DNA of 9,992 nucleotides from a bacterium (GCA_017444165.1 JAFSXH010000022.1:1-9992), one strand, 5' to 3'. Positions 1 to 7,453 are shown, numbered from the stretch's first letter. Translations and numbers: made by a program. The notes: generated by a model not told the origin, from the sequence alone.

Positions 1-19
1 AGTCAATAGGCATTAAAAA

Positions 20-98
20 AAATTTATAACGGCAGATTGTAAAATAAATTTCATCCTATGCAAGGTTTTTCATAATAAAAGTAACAAACCACGCGAGG
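20..98 (+). promoter_or_regulatory. Probable promoter/leader of the metal-uptake operon (weak)
   Basis: This AT-rich leader precedes the first gene of the metal-uptake set, so the operon promoter is expected here. An inverted repeat, AAATTTAT at 20-27 and ATAAATTT at 44-51, could be an operator, but it lies in a very AT-rich stretch and does not closely match the Zur box I know from proteobacteria. A possible -10 element is CATAAT at 71-76, with only a poor -35 (ATTTCA, 48-53) at 17-base spacing. A GAGG at 95-98 sits just one base before the ATG at 100, too close for a normal ribosome binding site. Control by a zinc repressor is inferred from gene content only. Confidence 0.3.
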
Positions 99-99
99 T

Positions 100-516
100 A
101 TGTCGAGAGGAGAAGATTCAAAATCGTTATACGCAGAAGACCTATGGCGCAGACTCATCAGTCTGGTGCTGGTTATTCTGTTCTCCTCAATCCAGCTCGC
201 AGGCTGGTTACATCCTCATGCTCATGGCTTGACAAAAGAATTAAGTTACCTCTTCGATCTACAAAACTTTTATGGAACGACATTCTGTGAACACATCCAC
301 GAGCGTGATCATTATGAGAGTACTGACACCCATCAATCGTGCCAAGAAGATTGTACTACTTGTTTAAACATCTTACAGCTCCACGACGGCACTGTACCAG
401 AAGAGCCTTTTAACTTATCTCTATCTTGTCAAAGATGCACTCTTCAAACTCTCAAAATTATATTACAGACTAATAAAAACAATTTACCCTGTCGTTCTCC
501 TCCATCTGTCGCTTGA
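100..516 (+). CDS. Small His/Cys-rich membrane-anchored protein, DUF2946-like
   Basis: Encodes 138 residues. One hydrophobic segment (about 19-36) follows two arginines (R17, R18) and should act as an uncleaved anchor or signal sequence, placing the rest in the periplasm. An HPHAH motif (38-42) follows directly. The exported part is rich in potential metal ligands: C63, H65, H67, H71, H78, C81, C85, C88, H95, a CxxC at 110-113 and C131. The C-terminus reads RSPPSVA. A membrane anchor, a central Cys-rich patch and a terminal R-x-P-P resemble the DUF2946 type of small proteins found next to metal-uptake outer-membrane genes. That assignment is from memory of the family and is moderate. Position ahead of a putative outer-membrane protein and znuABC suggests periplasmic metal handling. 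The start is uncertain: GAGG lies only one base upstream, there is no other in-frame ATG nearby, and a stop at 82-84 blocks extension. Confidence 0.6.
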   Translation: MSRGEDSKSLYAEDLWRRLISLVLVILFSSIQLAGWLHPHAHGLTKELSYLFDLQNFYGTTFCEHIHERDHYESTDTHQSCQEDCTTCLNILQLHDGTVPEEPFNLSLSCQRCTLQTLKIILQTNKNNLPCRSPPSVA

Positions 517-555
517 ACTTTGTTGTACGCGAATTTTTGTATGTGAGGAGTCTTT

Positions 556-1968
556 ATGCATAAGTTTAGAAATTTTGTAAGCTTGACCTCCATTTTAGGA
601 GTGTCAGCTCTTTTGACTTGTCCAACTGTGGCCAATGATAGCTTGAGCCAAGAAGAATTAGAGAAGCGTCTGGAAGAGCAACAACTACTTTTAGAGAGAC
701 AGTCTCAGCTCATTGAAAAACAGCAAATGCAGTTAGAAGAATTGCAAAGGAAGATAGATAACCTATCGACTAAGAATTCTGCTGGTGATACCGTTACTGA
801 AACTACCCAAACCGCCGATTCCACTGAGGTAAACACTGAGACAAACGCTGAGATAGAGTTAGCCGAGACTGAAGATCCTGGCCCTACACCACCTGGAGCA
901 GAGGAAGCTCCAACTCAAGCTTCCGCTCAAGCCACCGGTCAACAGAGCGATCTCAATCCCAACGTAACCTTAGTCCTCTTAGGCGGTGCGCAAGCGGGCG
1001 GTGCTCCAGACGATGAGCACAAGAACACCTTCTTCTTACAAGAAGCTGAATTAGGAATATCCGCTCCCGTCGATCCCAGCACCAGAGCGGAGGCTTATAT
1101 CAGTTTTCCTCGCGATGAGAGTCCAGAAGTCGAAGAGGCCTACGCCCAATATTCAGGCTTAGGTAACGGTTTACAGTTGCGCGGAGGTATCTTTCGCAAT
1201 GAGATAGGAGCTTTGAACAGCACTCACAGCCACGCTCTTCCCCAAATAGACAGACCGTTAAATTATACAATGTTCCTAGGCGAGGAGGGAACACACACTC
1301 CAGGAGTAGAGTTATCTTATCTCTTGCCAGTATCCTGGTACTCGAAAGCTACAGTCTCAGTCTCCAGCCGTCCCAATCACCATCATCACCATGAACATGG
1401 CGAAGAAGGAGAAGAAGAGGAAGAAGAATTCAATCTCTTCCCCCACAGTGATCATAACAATCCACTCTGGGTGGCTCGCTGGGAGAATATGGCTGATCTA
1501 AATGATGACACAACCTTGAATTTGGGTTTAACTCATGCCACTTCTAAAATAGACAGCGATACGCTCAAACGTTCTTCTCTGAGCGGAGTAGATCTAACTC
1601 TGAAATGGCATCCAGCTGAAGACACTTATAAAGAGTTCGTCTGGAGGAGCGAATACTTGAAAGCTCACCAGAGTTTTCAAAATATTCCAGATACCGATCA
1701 CAGAGATCTAGGTGGTTGGTATTCTTACATATCCTATCGCATGAATAAGAGTTTTCGCTTAGGTCTGCGTTACGAAGAGGCAGATTCTCCTATAATTCAG
1801 GATGGCAAAATGAAAAGAACCAGTGCCATTCTTGAATTCATAGGCAACGAATGGAACAGTTTGCGCTTACAATATAACCACAACAATCCCAGTTGGCAGA
1901 AGAGTTACGATGAAGCCCTTCTACAGTGGAATGTTGTCATAGGTCCTCATGGGGCTCACAAATATTAA
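556..1968 (+). CDS. Putative outer-membrane beta-barrel protein with coiled-coil stalk and His/Glu-rich loop, metal-linked
   Basis: Encodes 470 residues. A signal peptide is likely (about 1-26, cleavage after T-V-A). A Gln/Glu/Leu-rich coiled coil follows at about 30-73, then a Thr/Glu/Ala/Pro-rich acidic linker to about 130. The remainder (about 135-470) shows alternating polar and apolar residues typical of beta strands, for example around LRGGIFRNEIG and LRLQYNHN, and ends in GPHGAHKY with a terminal aromatic residue. This matches an outer-membrane porin-like barrel with a periplasmic coiled-coil domain. H275-H279, H281 and a run of Glu (283-291 with one Gly) fall between predicted strands and probably form a surface loop able to bind a divalent metal. 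A ribosome binding site GAGGAG (545-550) lies 5 bases before the ATG. It starts 39 bases after the first gene and is followed by znuA. No TonB-box or plug-domain motif was seen, so passive entry is likelier than TonB-dependent transport. Confidence 0.65.
   Translation: MHKFRNFVSLTSILGVSALLTCPTVANDSLSQEELEKRLEEQQLLLERQSQLIEKQQMQLEELQRKIDNLSTKNSAGDTVTETTQTADSTEVNTETNAEIELAETEDPGPTPPGAEEAPTQASAQATGQQSDLNPNVTLVLLGGAQAGGAPDDEHKNTFFLQEAELGISAPVDPSTRAEAYISFPRDESPEVEEAYAQYSGLGNGLQLRGGIFRNEIGALNSTHSHALPQIDRPLNYTMFLGEEGTHTPGVELSYLLPVSWYSKATVSVSSRPNHHHHHEHGEEGEEEEEEFNLFPHSDHNNPLWVARWENMADLNDDTTLNLGLTHATSKIDSDTLKRSSLSGVDLTLKWHPAEDTYKEFVWRSEYLKAHQSFQNIPDTDHRDLGGWYSYISYRMNKSFRLGLRYEEADSPIIQDGKMKRTSAILEFIGNEWNSLRLQYNHNNPSWQKSYDEALLQWNVVIGPHGAHKY
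1402..1428 (+). repeat. GAA/GAG purine tract encoding the poly-Glu run
   Basis: All 27 bases are A or G, built mostly of GAA/GAG triplets interrupted by one GGA, directly after the five His codons at 1378-1392. It encodes residues 283-291 of the outer-membrane protein. Such a trinucleotide tract can change length in steps of three by replication slippage, which would lengthen or shorten the acidic loop without breaking the frame. That variability is an inference; only the tract itself is seen. Confidence 0.6.
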
Positions 1969-1991
1969 TCTTTTTGGAGGTCAAAATTATT

Positions 1992-2912
1992 ATGCGCAAG
2001 TCTTTATTGTTATCGATATTAATATTAAGTATCTTTTGTATAACCAGTTTAGTCCAAGCTAAAGAGGGGTTAAATGTAGTAGTTACGACACAAGATTTAG
2101 CTGATATTGTGCGTAACGTGGGCGGCAATCGTGTACAGGTAACAACCATCTGCCGCGATGGTCAAGATCCTCACTTTGTAGAGGTCAAACCTAGTTATTT
2201 GCGTTCGTTGCAGAAGGCAGATGCCTTCATCGAGACGGGCCTCTCCTTAGAGATAGGCTGGGCCCCCAGCCTTTTGCGCAGTGCGGGCAACACAAAGATC
2301 ATGCCTGGCAACAGCAACTTTTTAGAAGCTAGTGCAGGAATTAAAGTTTTAGAAGTTCCCACTGGCAAGGTAGATCGCACTCGCGGCGACGCTCACCCCG
2401 ATGGGAACCCCCACTACAGCTTGAGCCCGACCAATGTCAAACAGATGGCCCGCACTATCACTGCCTTCTTAAAGCGCATCGATCCCGCAGGAGCCGCCCA
2501 ATACGACAACGGTTACACCAACTACTGGAAGGCCATAGACGCCGCCGATAAACGCTGGAAGGCCGCTCTCAAGCCTTATGCTGGTGCTAGCATCGTCACC
2601 TATCACAGTACTTGGATATACTTTACCAACCATTTCGGCTTAAAAGTCTGTGGTCACATCGAACCCAAACCTGGCGTATCCCCTTCGAGTGCTCAACTCA
2701 ACAATTTAGTGGCCAATATGCAAGCCTCCCACGTAAAAGTGATCGTAGCCGAGCCCTGGTTTTCCAAGAGTATTCCTACATCTTTAGCCAAACGCACAGG
2801 CTGTAAATATTTGACCTTGCCTATCCAACCAGGTTACATTCCTGGCACTAGCACTTACATCCAAATGATGGATTACAATGTCAATAGCTTAGTCAGCGCC
2901 TTGAGCAAGTAA
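1992..2912 (+). CDS. znuA: Periplasmic zinc/manganese-binding protein of ABC transporter (ZnuA-like)
   Basis: Encodes 306 residues of the cluster A-I metal-binding family (SBP_bac_9). It captures Zn(II) or a similar ion in the periplasm and delivers it to the ZnuB permease. A signal peptide is clear at about 1-23, ending in V-Q-A. Candidate ligands match the family pattern: H61 in DPHFVEVKPS, H141 in GNPHYSLSP, H205 in TYHSTW and E254 in AEPW. Three His plus one acid favours zinc; manganese proteins usually have two His and two acids. The His-rich loop of classical ZnuA is absent; only a short DAHPDGNPH segment is present. The start at 1992 is chosen because GGAGG (1976-1980) lies 11 bases upstream and it begins the signal peptide directly. 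An upstream ATG at 1926 would add 22 residues inside the previous gene and bury the signal. It is followed 4 bases later by znuC. Confidence 0.9.
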   Translation: MRKSLLLSILILSIFCITSLVQAKEGLNVVVTTQDLADIVRNVGGNRVQVTTICRDGQDPHFVEVKPSYLRSLQKADAFIETGLSLEIGWAPSLLRSAGNTKIMPGNSNFLEASAGIKVLEVPTGKVDRTRGDAHPDGNPHYSLSPTNVKQMARTITAFLKRIDPAGAAQYDNGYTNYWKAIDAADKRWKAALKPYAGASIVTYHSTWIYFTNHFGLKVCGHIEPKPGVSPSSAQLNNLVANMQASHVKVIVAEPWFSKSIPTSLAKRTGCKYLTLPIQPGYIPGTSTYIQMMDYNVNSLVSALSK

Positions 2913-2916
2913 ACAG

Positions 2917-3645
2917 ATGAGCGACATTTTCAAATTCAACAATGTAAGTTTAGGCTACGGCTCCCACGTCATCCTCAAAGAGGTCAATCTGAATGTAGAG
3001 AGAGGCCAATATATAGGTTTGGTGGGGGCCAATGGAGCGGGTAAATCCACTCTCCTCAAGGCCATAATCGGTTCACTCAAGCCCCTTTCAGGTGAGATAA
3101 CTTACTTTGACGATCAAGGCAACAGTGTCAAACGCATTGCTAAACTGGGCTATATGCCCCAACATCAGAGTTTAGAGTTACTATTCCCCCTATCGGTATT
3201 CGATGTGGTCTTGATGGGCCGTTACCCCCAAATGGGCTGGAGAATTTGGTCACACTCCCAAGACAAAGAGGCGGTCTATCAGGCCCTAGAGCGCGTGAAG
3301 ATGCAAGACTTCTCCTCGCGCCACATTAGCGAACTCTCTGGCGGACAGCTACAGAGGGTACTCATGGCTAGGGCCATCGTCTCCGAACCAGAGCTACTCT
3401 TGCTAGACGAGCCGACCAACGGCATGGATCTAGGGGCGAGTCAAGAGACTCTAAATGTGGTAAACGATCTGCACAAACAGGGTATCACTGTAATTATTGT
3501 CACCCACATATTGGAGATAATTGCCAAAAATGCTCAAAAAGTCGGTATATTCCACCAAAAAGGAGAGGAGACTTTTCTAACTTGGGGAGCTCCTCACGAA
3601 GTGTTGACTAGCAATTACTTGGATGAATTAAAGACGAAGAAATAA
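2917..3645 (+). CDS. znuC: Metal ABC transporter ATP-binding protein (ZnuC-like)
   Basis: Encodes 242 residues, a single complete ABC ATPase that powers import through ZnuB from the cytoplasmic side. Walker A GANGAGKST is at 37-45, a Q-loop lies in GYMPQ, the signature LSGGQ is at 140-144, Walker B LLLLDEP is at 160-166 with catalytic E165, and the H-loop His is H197. Length and motifs are normal for the ZnuC/MntA/TroB group. The sequence alone does not separate zinc from manganese specificity; the name rests on the neighbouring binding protein. The start lies 4 bases after the znuA stop and no strong ribosome binding site is visible, so translation is probably coupled to znuA. ZnuB follows after 2 bases. 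Confidence 0.93.
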   Translation: MSDIFKFNNVSLGYGSHVILKEVNLNVERGQYIGLVGANGAGKSTLLKAIIGSLKPLSGEITYFDDQGNSVKRIAKLGYMPQHQSLELLFPLSVFDVVLMGRYPQMGWRIWSHSQDKEAVYQALERVKMQDFSSRHISELSGGQLQRVLMARAIVSEPELLLLDEPTNGMDLGASQETLNVVNDLHKQGITVIIVTHILEIIAKNAQKVGIFHQKGEETFLTWGAPHEVLTSNYLDELKTKK

Positions 3646-3647
3646 TC

Positions 3648-4460
3648 ATGATTAATTTTATCGACAATCTAGATTTTACTGTTTTAGCTTTAATTGCCGC
3701 CTCTCTGGTATCTTTAATGACCTCTTATATCGGCGTTATGGTCGTTTTGAGGCGCATAGCCTTCGTAGGAGCAACTTTAGCCCAATTGGCCACAGCTGGC
3801 ATAGCCCTAAGTGGTTTAATGGAGATACCTTGCAACCTAGGGGCGGTCATTATGATGCTCTTAGGAGTAGGTTTCTTCGCCCAGCAGGATTCTCGCCAAA
3901 GATTGCCCTCTGAAGGTCTAATAGCCGCAGCTTACGTAGCCTCAGGAGCTTTAGCAGTTATCTTCATAGCCTTAGCTCCTCACACAGACAGCGACATGCT
4001 CGGCCTCCTCTTTGGCAATATTCTAGCCGTCTCGGCCAAGGATCTCCTCTTCATGTTGGCCGTGTTGCTCCTAATTACCGCTACCAACATATTTTTCTAT
4101 AAAGAATTCCTGTTGACCTCATTCGATCCCATGATGGCCCAAGCCCTCGGTTACAATGTCAAATTGTGGAACTGGTTATTCTACCTCAGTCTAGGTTTGG
4201 CTATAGCCACCGCTATCCACACGGCTGGAGTCCTCCTAGTCTTCTCTATGTTAGTACTCCCCCCCCTGACGGGCCTGTCCTTGAGCAAGAAGTGGAATTG
4301 GGTCTGGATAAACTCCACAATAACCTCTCTTCTAGCCGTCTTTGGAGGAGTGTGGCTCTCCATTAACAAGGATCTGCCTACCAGTGCCTCCATTATCACC
4401 ATCTCTTGCGCCCTATTCTTGCTGGCGTTAGTTTGGCAAAAGATCACCACCCGCAACTGA
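3648..4460 (+). CDS. znuB: Metal ABC transporter permease (ZnuB-like, ABC-3 family)
   Basis: Encodes 270 residues, almost all in hydrophobic segments, with roughly seven to eight membrane helices expected. It is the inner-membrane channel of the importer, working with ZnuC and ZnuA. Family hallmarks include the N-terminal stretch with VVLRRIAFVGATLAQLATAG and the C-terminal HTAGVLLVFSMLVLPPLTG, which corresponds to the conserved GVLLV..LVLP segment of ABC-3 permeases. Length is typical. The gene starts 2 bases after znuC, with only a weak purine-rich stretch upstream, consistent with translational coupling. The next gene, a glycosyltransferase, starts 12 bases after the stop and no terminator lies between them. 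Confidence 0.92.
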   Translation: MINFIDNLDFTVLALIAASLVSLMTSYIGVMVVLRRIAFVGATLAQLATAGIALSGLMEIPCNLGAVIMMLLGVGFFAQQDSRQRLPSEGLIAAAYVASGALAVIFIALAPHTDSDMLGLLFGNILAVSAKDLLFMLAVLLLITATNIFFYKEFLLTSFDPMMAQALGYNVKLWNWLFYLSLGLAIATAIHTAGVLLVFSMLVLPPLTGLSLSKKWNWVWINSTITSLLAVFGGVWLSINKDLPTSASIITISCALFLLALVWQKITTRN

Positions 4461-4472
4461 GGTTCAGTCTCT

Positions 4473-5543
4473 ATGGAAGAGAAGCTGTTAGCTCCAAACT
4501 CTCCCTTACTCCGAGCCAAGACCTTAATATTTGTGCGTCTGGATGGTTTAGGGGACAGCTTGCTGGCCACTCCCTGCATAGCCCACTTGAAGGAGCAGTG
4601 TCCACACTTAAAAGTTGTAGTCGTTGCTAGTCCCCTAGGGGCTCCCGTCTTTAGAGATCTCGCTGAGGTCGTTATTGTCGATCCTAAATCTGAAGATTGT
4701 CCTCAAGAGATCTATCAGACAATTATCGAAAATAAAGCTGATATAGTGATCTCCTTCACTGAAAAGAGGTACGTATTCCAGGCTATGAAGAGAGCCAACT
4801 CTACATTTAGAGTGGGCTTTACACCAGGTATTGGCCAACCTCTAAAAAGTCTAGAGCTCCTCTGGGAACTAAATCACCGTGTAGATGGAAGAGTAAATTG
4901 TCATGAAGTTGAGAGGTTTTTCTTACTCTTAGAAGAGCTGGGATTAAAAAGGCCTTCCGTCATACCCCAACTTACCTTTCATCCTAATTCAAAAGAGGTA
5001 AGAGAGGCTCGAGAGAAATTTTTGCAGATAACAAACGACACGGAAAAAAAGATCTGCGCCATCCAATTGATGCCCCGCTGGCATATCGATCTCAGTAATA
5101 ACGCAAACGATAAAACATCGGAACAGCTCCAAAACAATTTGCAAGTGGTAAGTTACCTTTACAAAAAGTTGAGAGAGAAAGATATAATGCCTGTCTTTAC
5201 CTGCGCTCCCAACGATAGAATGTGGGCAGAGAGATTTTTATCTACCCTGGAAGAGGCTAAATTGTTTGTCAGTGACAATATTGGCCTCTTCGTGGCCTTT
5301 TTACAAAATTGTCACCTCTTCGTAACTCCCGATGGCGGCAGTGCTCACCTGTGCGCCTGTGCTAAGACTCCCCAAATAGTTATCTTTTCGCGAGATTTCT
5401 CTAAATCTGAAAGCATAGAGTACAGATCGACGCGTTGGCATCCCTGGGGTTCCCCTTACAAAATAGTAGCAGATCCTGGCAAAAATACCGCCTATCGGTG
5501 GCAGGATGATTTACTAAACGCGTGTTTGGAACAAATTTTCTAA
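4473..5543 (+). CDS. GT9-family glycosyltransferase (LPS heptosyltransferase-like)
   Basis: Encodes 356 residues, the usual GT9 length. GT9 enzymes move heptose or a related sugar from a nucleotide donor to the lipopolysaccharide core at the cytoplasmic face of the inner membrane. The N-terminal motif VRLDGLGDSLLATP (from V21) holds the conserved Asp, D28, of the GDxxxxxP loop. The C-terminal donor-site motif is TPDGGSAH, with D287 to H292. This differs slightly from the common D-T-G-x-x-H, with Gly in place of Thr. A polar stretch near residues 207-225 looks like a lineage-specific loop. TGAGG (4458-4462), overlapping the znuB stop codon, is a usable ribosome binding site 10 bases before the ATG. 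It is therefore likely co-transcribed with the metal operon. The exact sugar and acceptor cannot be read from the sequence. Confidence 0.85.
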   Translation: MEEKLLAPNSPLLRAKTLIFVRLDGLGDSLLATPCIAHLKEQCPHLKVVVVASPLGAPVFRDLAEVVIVDPKSEDCPQEIYQTIIENKADIVISFTEKRYVFQAMKRANSTFRVGFTPGIGQPLKSLELLWELNHRVDGRVNCHEVERFFLLLEELGLKRPSVIPQLTFHPNSKEVREAREKFLQITNDTEKKICAIQLMPRWHIDLSNNANDKTSEQLQNNLQVVSYLYKKLREKDIMPVFTCAPNDRMWAERFLSTLEEAKLFVSDNIGLFVAFLQNCHLFVTPDGGSAHLCACAKTPQIVIFSRDFSKSESIEYRSTRWHPWGSPYKIVADPGKNTAYRWQDDLLNACLEQIF

Positions 5544-5553
5544 AAAAAAGATC

Positions 5554-5581
5554 TTTACAAAGTAGCTTTAAGAGGTATAAA
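5554..5581 (+). promoter_or_regulatory. Sigma-70-type promoter of the 601-residue protein gene
   Basis: A -35 element TTTACA (5554-5559) and a -10 element TATAAA (5576-5581) are separated by 16 bases, each matching the consensus at five of six positions. Transcription would start near 5588, leaving a leader of about 27 bases that contains AGAGG (5602-5606) as the ribosome binding site. A perfect 10-base palindrome, AAAGATCTTT at 5547-5556, overlaps the -35 element and could be a regulator site or chance in AT-rich DNA. Confidence 0.6.
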
Positions 5582-5614
5582 TTAGGTAAAGTTTTTTGAT
5601 CAGAGGTTGTGTCT

Positions 5615-7420
5615 ATGAATCTTTTGAGTAACGTATTTAATATGGCTGGCATGGCTAGTCAGATGTTCGGCCAGACGGGTAATCAAGAGGGCGGCATCAG
5701 TTTTGAAGCAATGCAACAGATGAACAAAGCGGCGGAAGAGGCTCTTAAGATACAGTACAACGAACTGGTATCTCAATCTCAAGCTCAAAACTTAAATGAA
5801 CTTGACCCCAACTTAATCAATGACTACGCAAAGGCTATGGAAGGGGTGGCCGCTAATTATAGCTCAGCCAGTAGCGGTGGTGTATTCGCTGAATCTTCCA
5901 AGGCATACGAGGAGTATCAGCAAGAGATAGCCCCTTATCAAGATGCCATGCAAGAGTGTTCGGATATTTATTCAACTATGCAGTCAGGTTATAGCGAAGA
6001 GGCGAAGTTGAAAATATCCAATTGCAAAGAGCGGTTAGATATCGAAAAAGAGAAGTTATTCGAAAATTATCATTATAAGTTCGATGCAAACGGCAATCCA
6101 ATTATGGATGCCAATGGTAATCCCAAGTTATTCGGCATAGAGGATCAAGAAGGCCGCTTCGGAGAGCCGCAAGAGACTAAATATGAGTTTGGAAGTGATT
6201 CCACAACGATAACTACTTACACTTACAGTACCAGCAAAACTGATGTAACTAAAGTCAACGTAGATTATGATGCAGAGCACCACTATGGTGAATTTTATGT
6301 CCGTGACGGTCGTGCAGATCACTATGAAAATGAGGAATACGTCAACCTGAATACAGAAGGCAAGTCTGTTGTTTCTGATATTCACGCACAGGCACACAGT
6401 CAAACTATTAATTATTCTAGCGGTTCTACAGAAGTGAAGTCCTACGCCGCTGGTGAGACAGCTGAAGAGAGAGCTATGCGCAAGAACTGGGAGAATAAAG
6501 TTCTTGAGGAGTCCAAGAAAGCCAGAATTGCAGACAAGACTGACAATGGTGTAGTGGATAAGAATACACCCAACAACAATGCTTTGAAAGCTGCCAATGC
6601 GGAGTTAAAGGCGGCCAGTGACAATCTGAACAGAGTCAACAATGTTAAGGTTTTAGGTATGTCCAGGCCTACTGTTTCGATTGGTGGAGAGCAGTGTACT
6701 TTAGATCGCAGTTTAGGTGAAATAATAAGCAACGGTGGTGTGGCCAAGACTACTGATGGCCGCGAGGTTCACTTGGGTGATGGTTCTACTTTATCGGTAG
6801 GTGGTTCGTCTTATACTTATGGAGATATCAAAAGTGATTACGCTATCGCCAATGATAGTGCCAGGTTAAGTGAGATGCAAAGTCAAGTCGATGAAATACA
6901 GTCTAGAGTGCAAAAACTCGAATACTTAAACAATCTGGACGATGAAATCTCTGATTTAAGAAAGACAACGCCTTCTGTCCTTCAAGGCGGAGTTAATGAG
7001 TACGAGCAGGTATGCAAAGATTCTTATGACAGCTACCAGGCCAACTTAGCCGATGCTTATAGTAGAAGTGGTTTGAAAGCGTGTGAAGATGGCATGAAAC
7101 AAGCTCAGGCCAACTATGAAGCGAAAGTAGCGGCCATGAAGAACAACAGTGGAAGTGGTAGCTCTGGTGGTGTTGATTATAACAAGATGCTGGAAGGACT
7201 CAGCCAGTGGCTTCCTGATTCCAATCAGATACAAGGAATTATGAATGACTTTGCTGGGTACCAAGTTCAGACTGGAACTCAATCTGTAAGTGCCTCCAGT
7301 AGCATATCTTCTAATTTGAGCAAGTTGGGTATGATGGGTAAGCAAATGATTACTGATGCCAAGGATTACTCCGAGCAAGAGTTCACATTTGACATAAATG
7401 GTGACCCTATAATTGAGTAA
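5615..7420 (+). CDS. Unrecognised 601-residue coiled-coil/beta modular protein, hypothetical
   Basis: I do not recognise the family. There is no signal peptide or membrane segment; only two Trp and five Cys were seen, with much Asn, Ser, Tyr, Gln and Glu. Visible blocks: a Met/Gln-rich helical start (1-75), a Glu/Tyr-rich helical region (about 85-155), a tandem FDANGNPIM-DANGNPK (156-171), a Ser/Thr/Tyr beta-like block (193-281), a charged helical block (283-345), a Gly-rich beta-like block (349-405), a coiled coil (about 413-450), another helical stretch, a Gly/Ser linker (513-519) and a terminal FDINGDPIIE (592-601). Alternating helices and beta blocks with a free N-terminus would suit a structural or exported protein, for example one secreted without a Sec signal, but that is a guess. 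The ATG at 5615 is preferred over the GTG at 5609 because AGAGG (5602-5606) is 8 bases before it. Its own promoter and terminator separate it from the flanking glycosyltransferases. Confidence 0.8.
   Translation: MNLLSNVFNMAGMASQMFGQTGNQEGGISFEAMQQMNKAAEEALKIQYNELVSQSQAQNLNELDPNLINDYAKAMEGVAANYSSASSGGVFAESSKAYEEYQQEIAPYQDAMQECSDIYSTMQSGYSEEAKLKISNCKERLDIEKEKLFENYHYKFDANGNPIMDANGNPKLFGIEDQEGRFGEPQETKYEFGSDSTTITTYTYSTSKTDVTKVNVDYDAEHHYGEFYVRDGRADHYENEEYVNLNTEGKSVVSDIHAQAHSQTINYSSGSTEVKSYAAGETAEERAMRKNWENKVLEESKKARIADKTDNGVVDKNTPNNNALKAANAELKAASDNLNRVNNVKVLGMSRPTVSIGGEQCTLDRSLGEIISNGGVAKTTDGREVHLGDGSTLSVGGSSYTYGDIKSDYAIANDSARLSEMQSQVDEIQSRVQKLEYLNNLDDEISDLRKTTPSVLQGGVNEYEQVCKDSYDSYQANLADAYSRSGLKACEDGMKQAQANYEAKVAAMKNNSGSGSSGGVDYNKMLEGLSQWLPDSNQIQGIMNDFAGYQVQTGTQSVSASSSISSNLSKLGMMGKQMITDAKDYSEQEFTFDINGDPIIE
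6080..6124 (+). repeat. Tandem DANGNP-coding repeat
   Basis: Residues 157-162 and 165-170 of the 601-residue protein are both DANGNP, an 8-residue tandem unit beginning at F156. The two DNA copies differ at several third-codon positions, so the protein sequence has been conserved while the DNA has drifted. A related FDINGDPI closes the protein at its C-terminus. Confidence 0.7.
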
Positions 7421-7427
7421 TAGTATG

Positions 7428-7440
7428 CCTATTGAATAGG
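7428..7440. repeat. Short inverted repeat after the 601-residue gene
   Basis: CCTATT and AATAGG form a perfect 13-base palindrome around one central G, starting 7 bases after the stop codon. The one-base centre makes it a poor RNA hairpin unless inner pairs open, so it is either a protein-binding site or a small structure ahead of the main terminator. Function is unknown. Confidence 0.4.
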
Positions 7441-7453
7441 TGATTAACAAGAA

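Noticed and set aside
3..13. Eleven-base inverted match between the window start and 7425-7435, possible boundary repeats of a mobile element
   Set aside because: Matches of this length between two strands of a 10 kb window are expected by chance, and there is no transposase, integrase or target duplication.
1378..1396. Run of His codons resembling an affinity tag from a vector
   Set aside because: It lies mid-gene in an uninterrupted frame, is followed by a natural acidic run, and fits the metal-uptake context; no vector sequence surrounds it.
556..1968. TonB-dependent receptor
   Set aside because: No plug domain or TonB box is apparent and 470 residues is short for that family.
1926..1991. 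N-terminal extension of znuA by 22 residues
   Set aside because: It overlaps the end of the previous gene, would hide the signal peptide, and the ATG at 1992 has a good ribosome binding site.
4181..4579. Open frame of 132 codons on the minus strand
   Set aside because: Antisense to the confident znuB and GT9 genes, with no recognisable motif.
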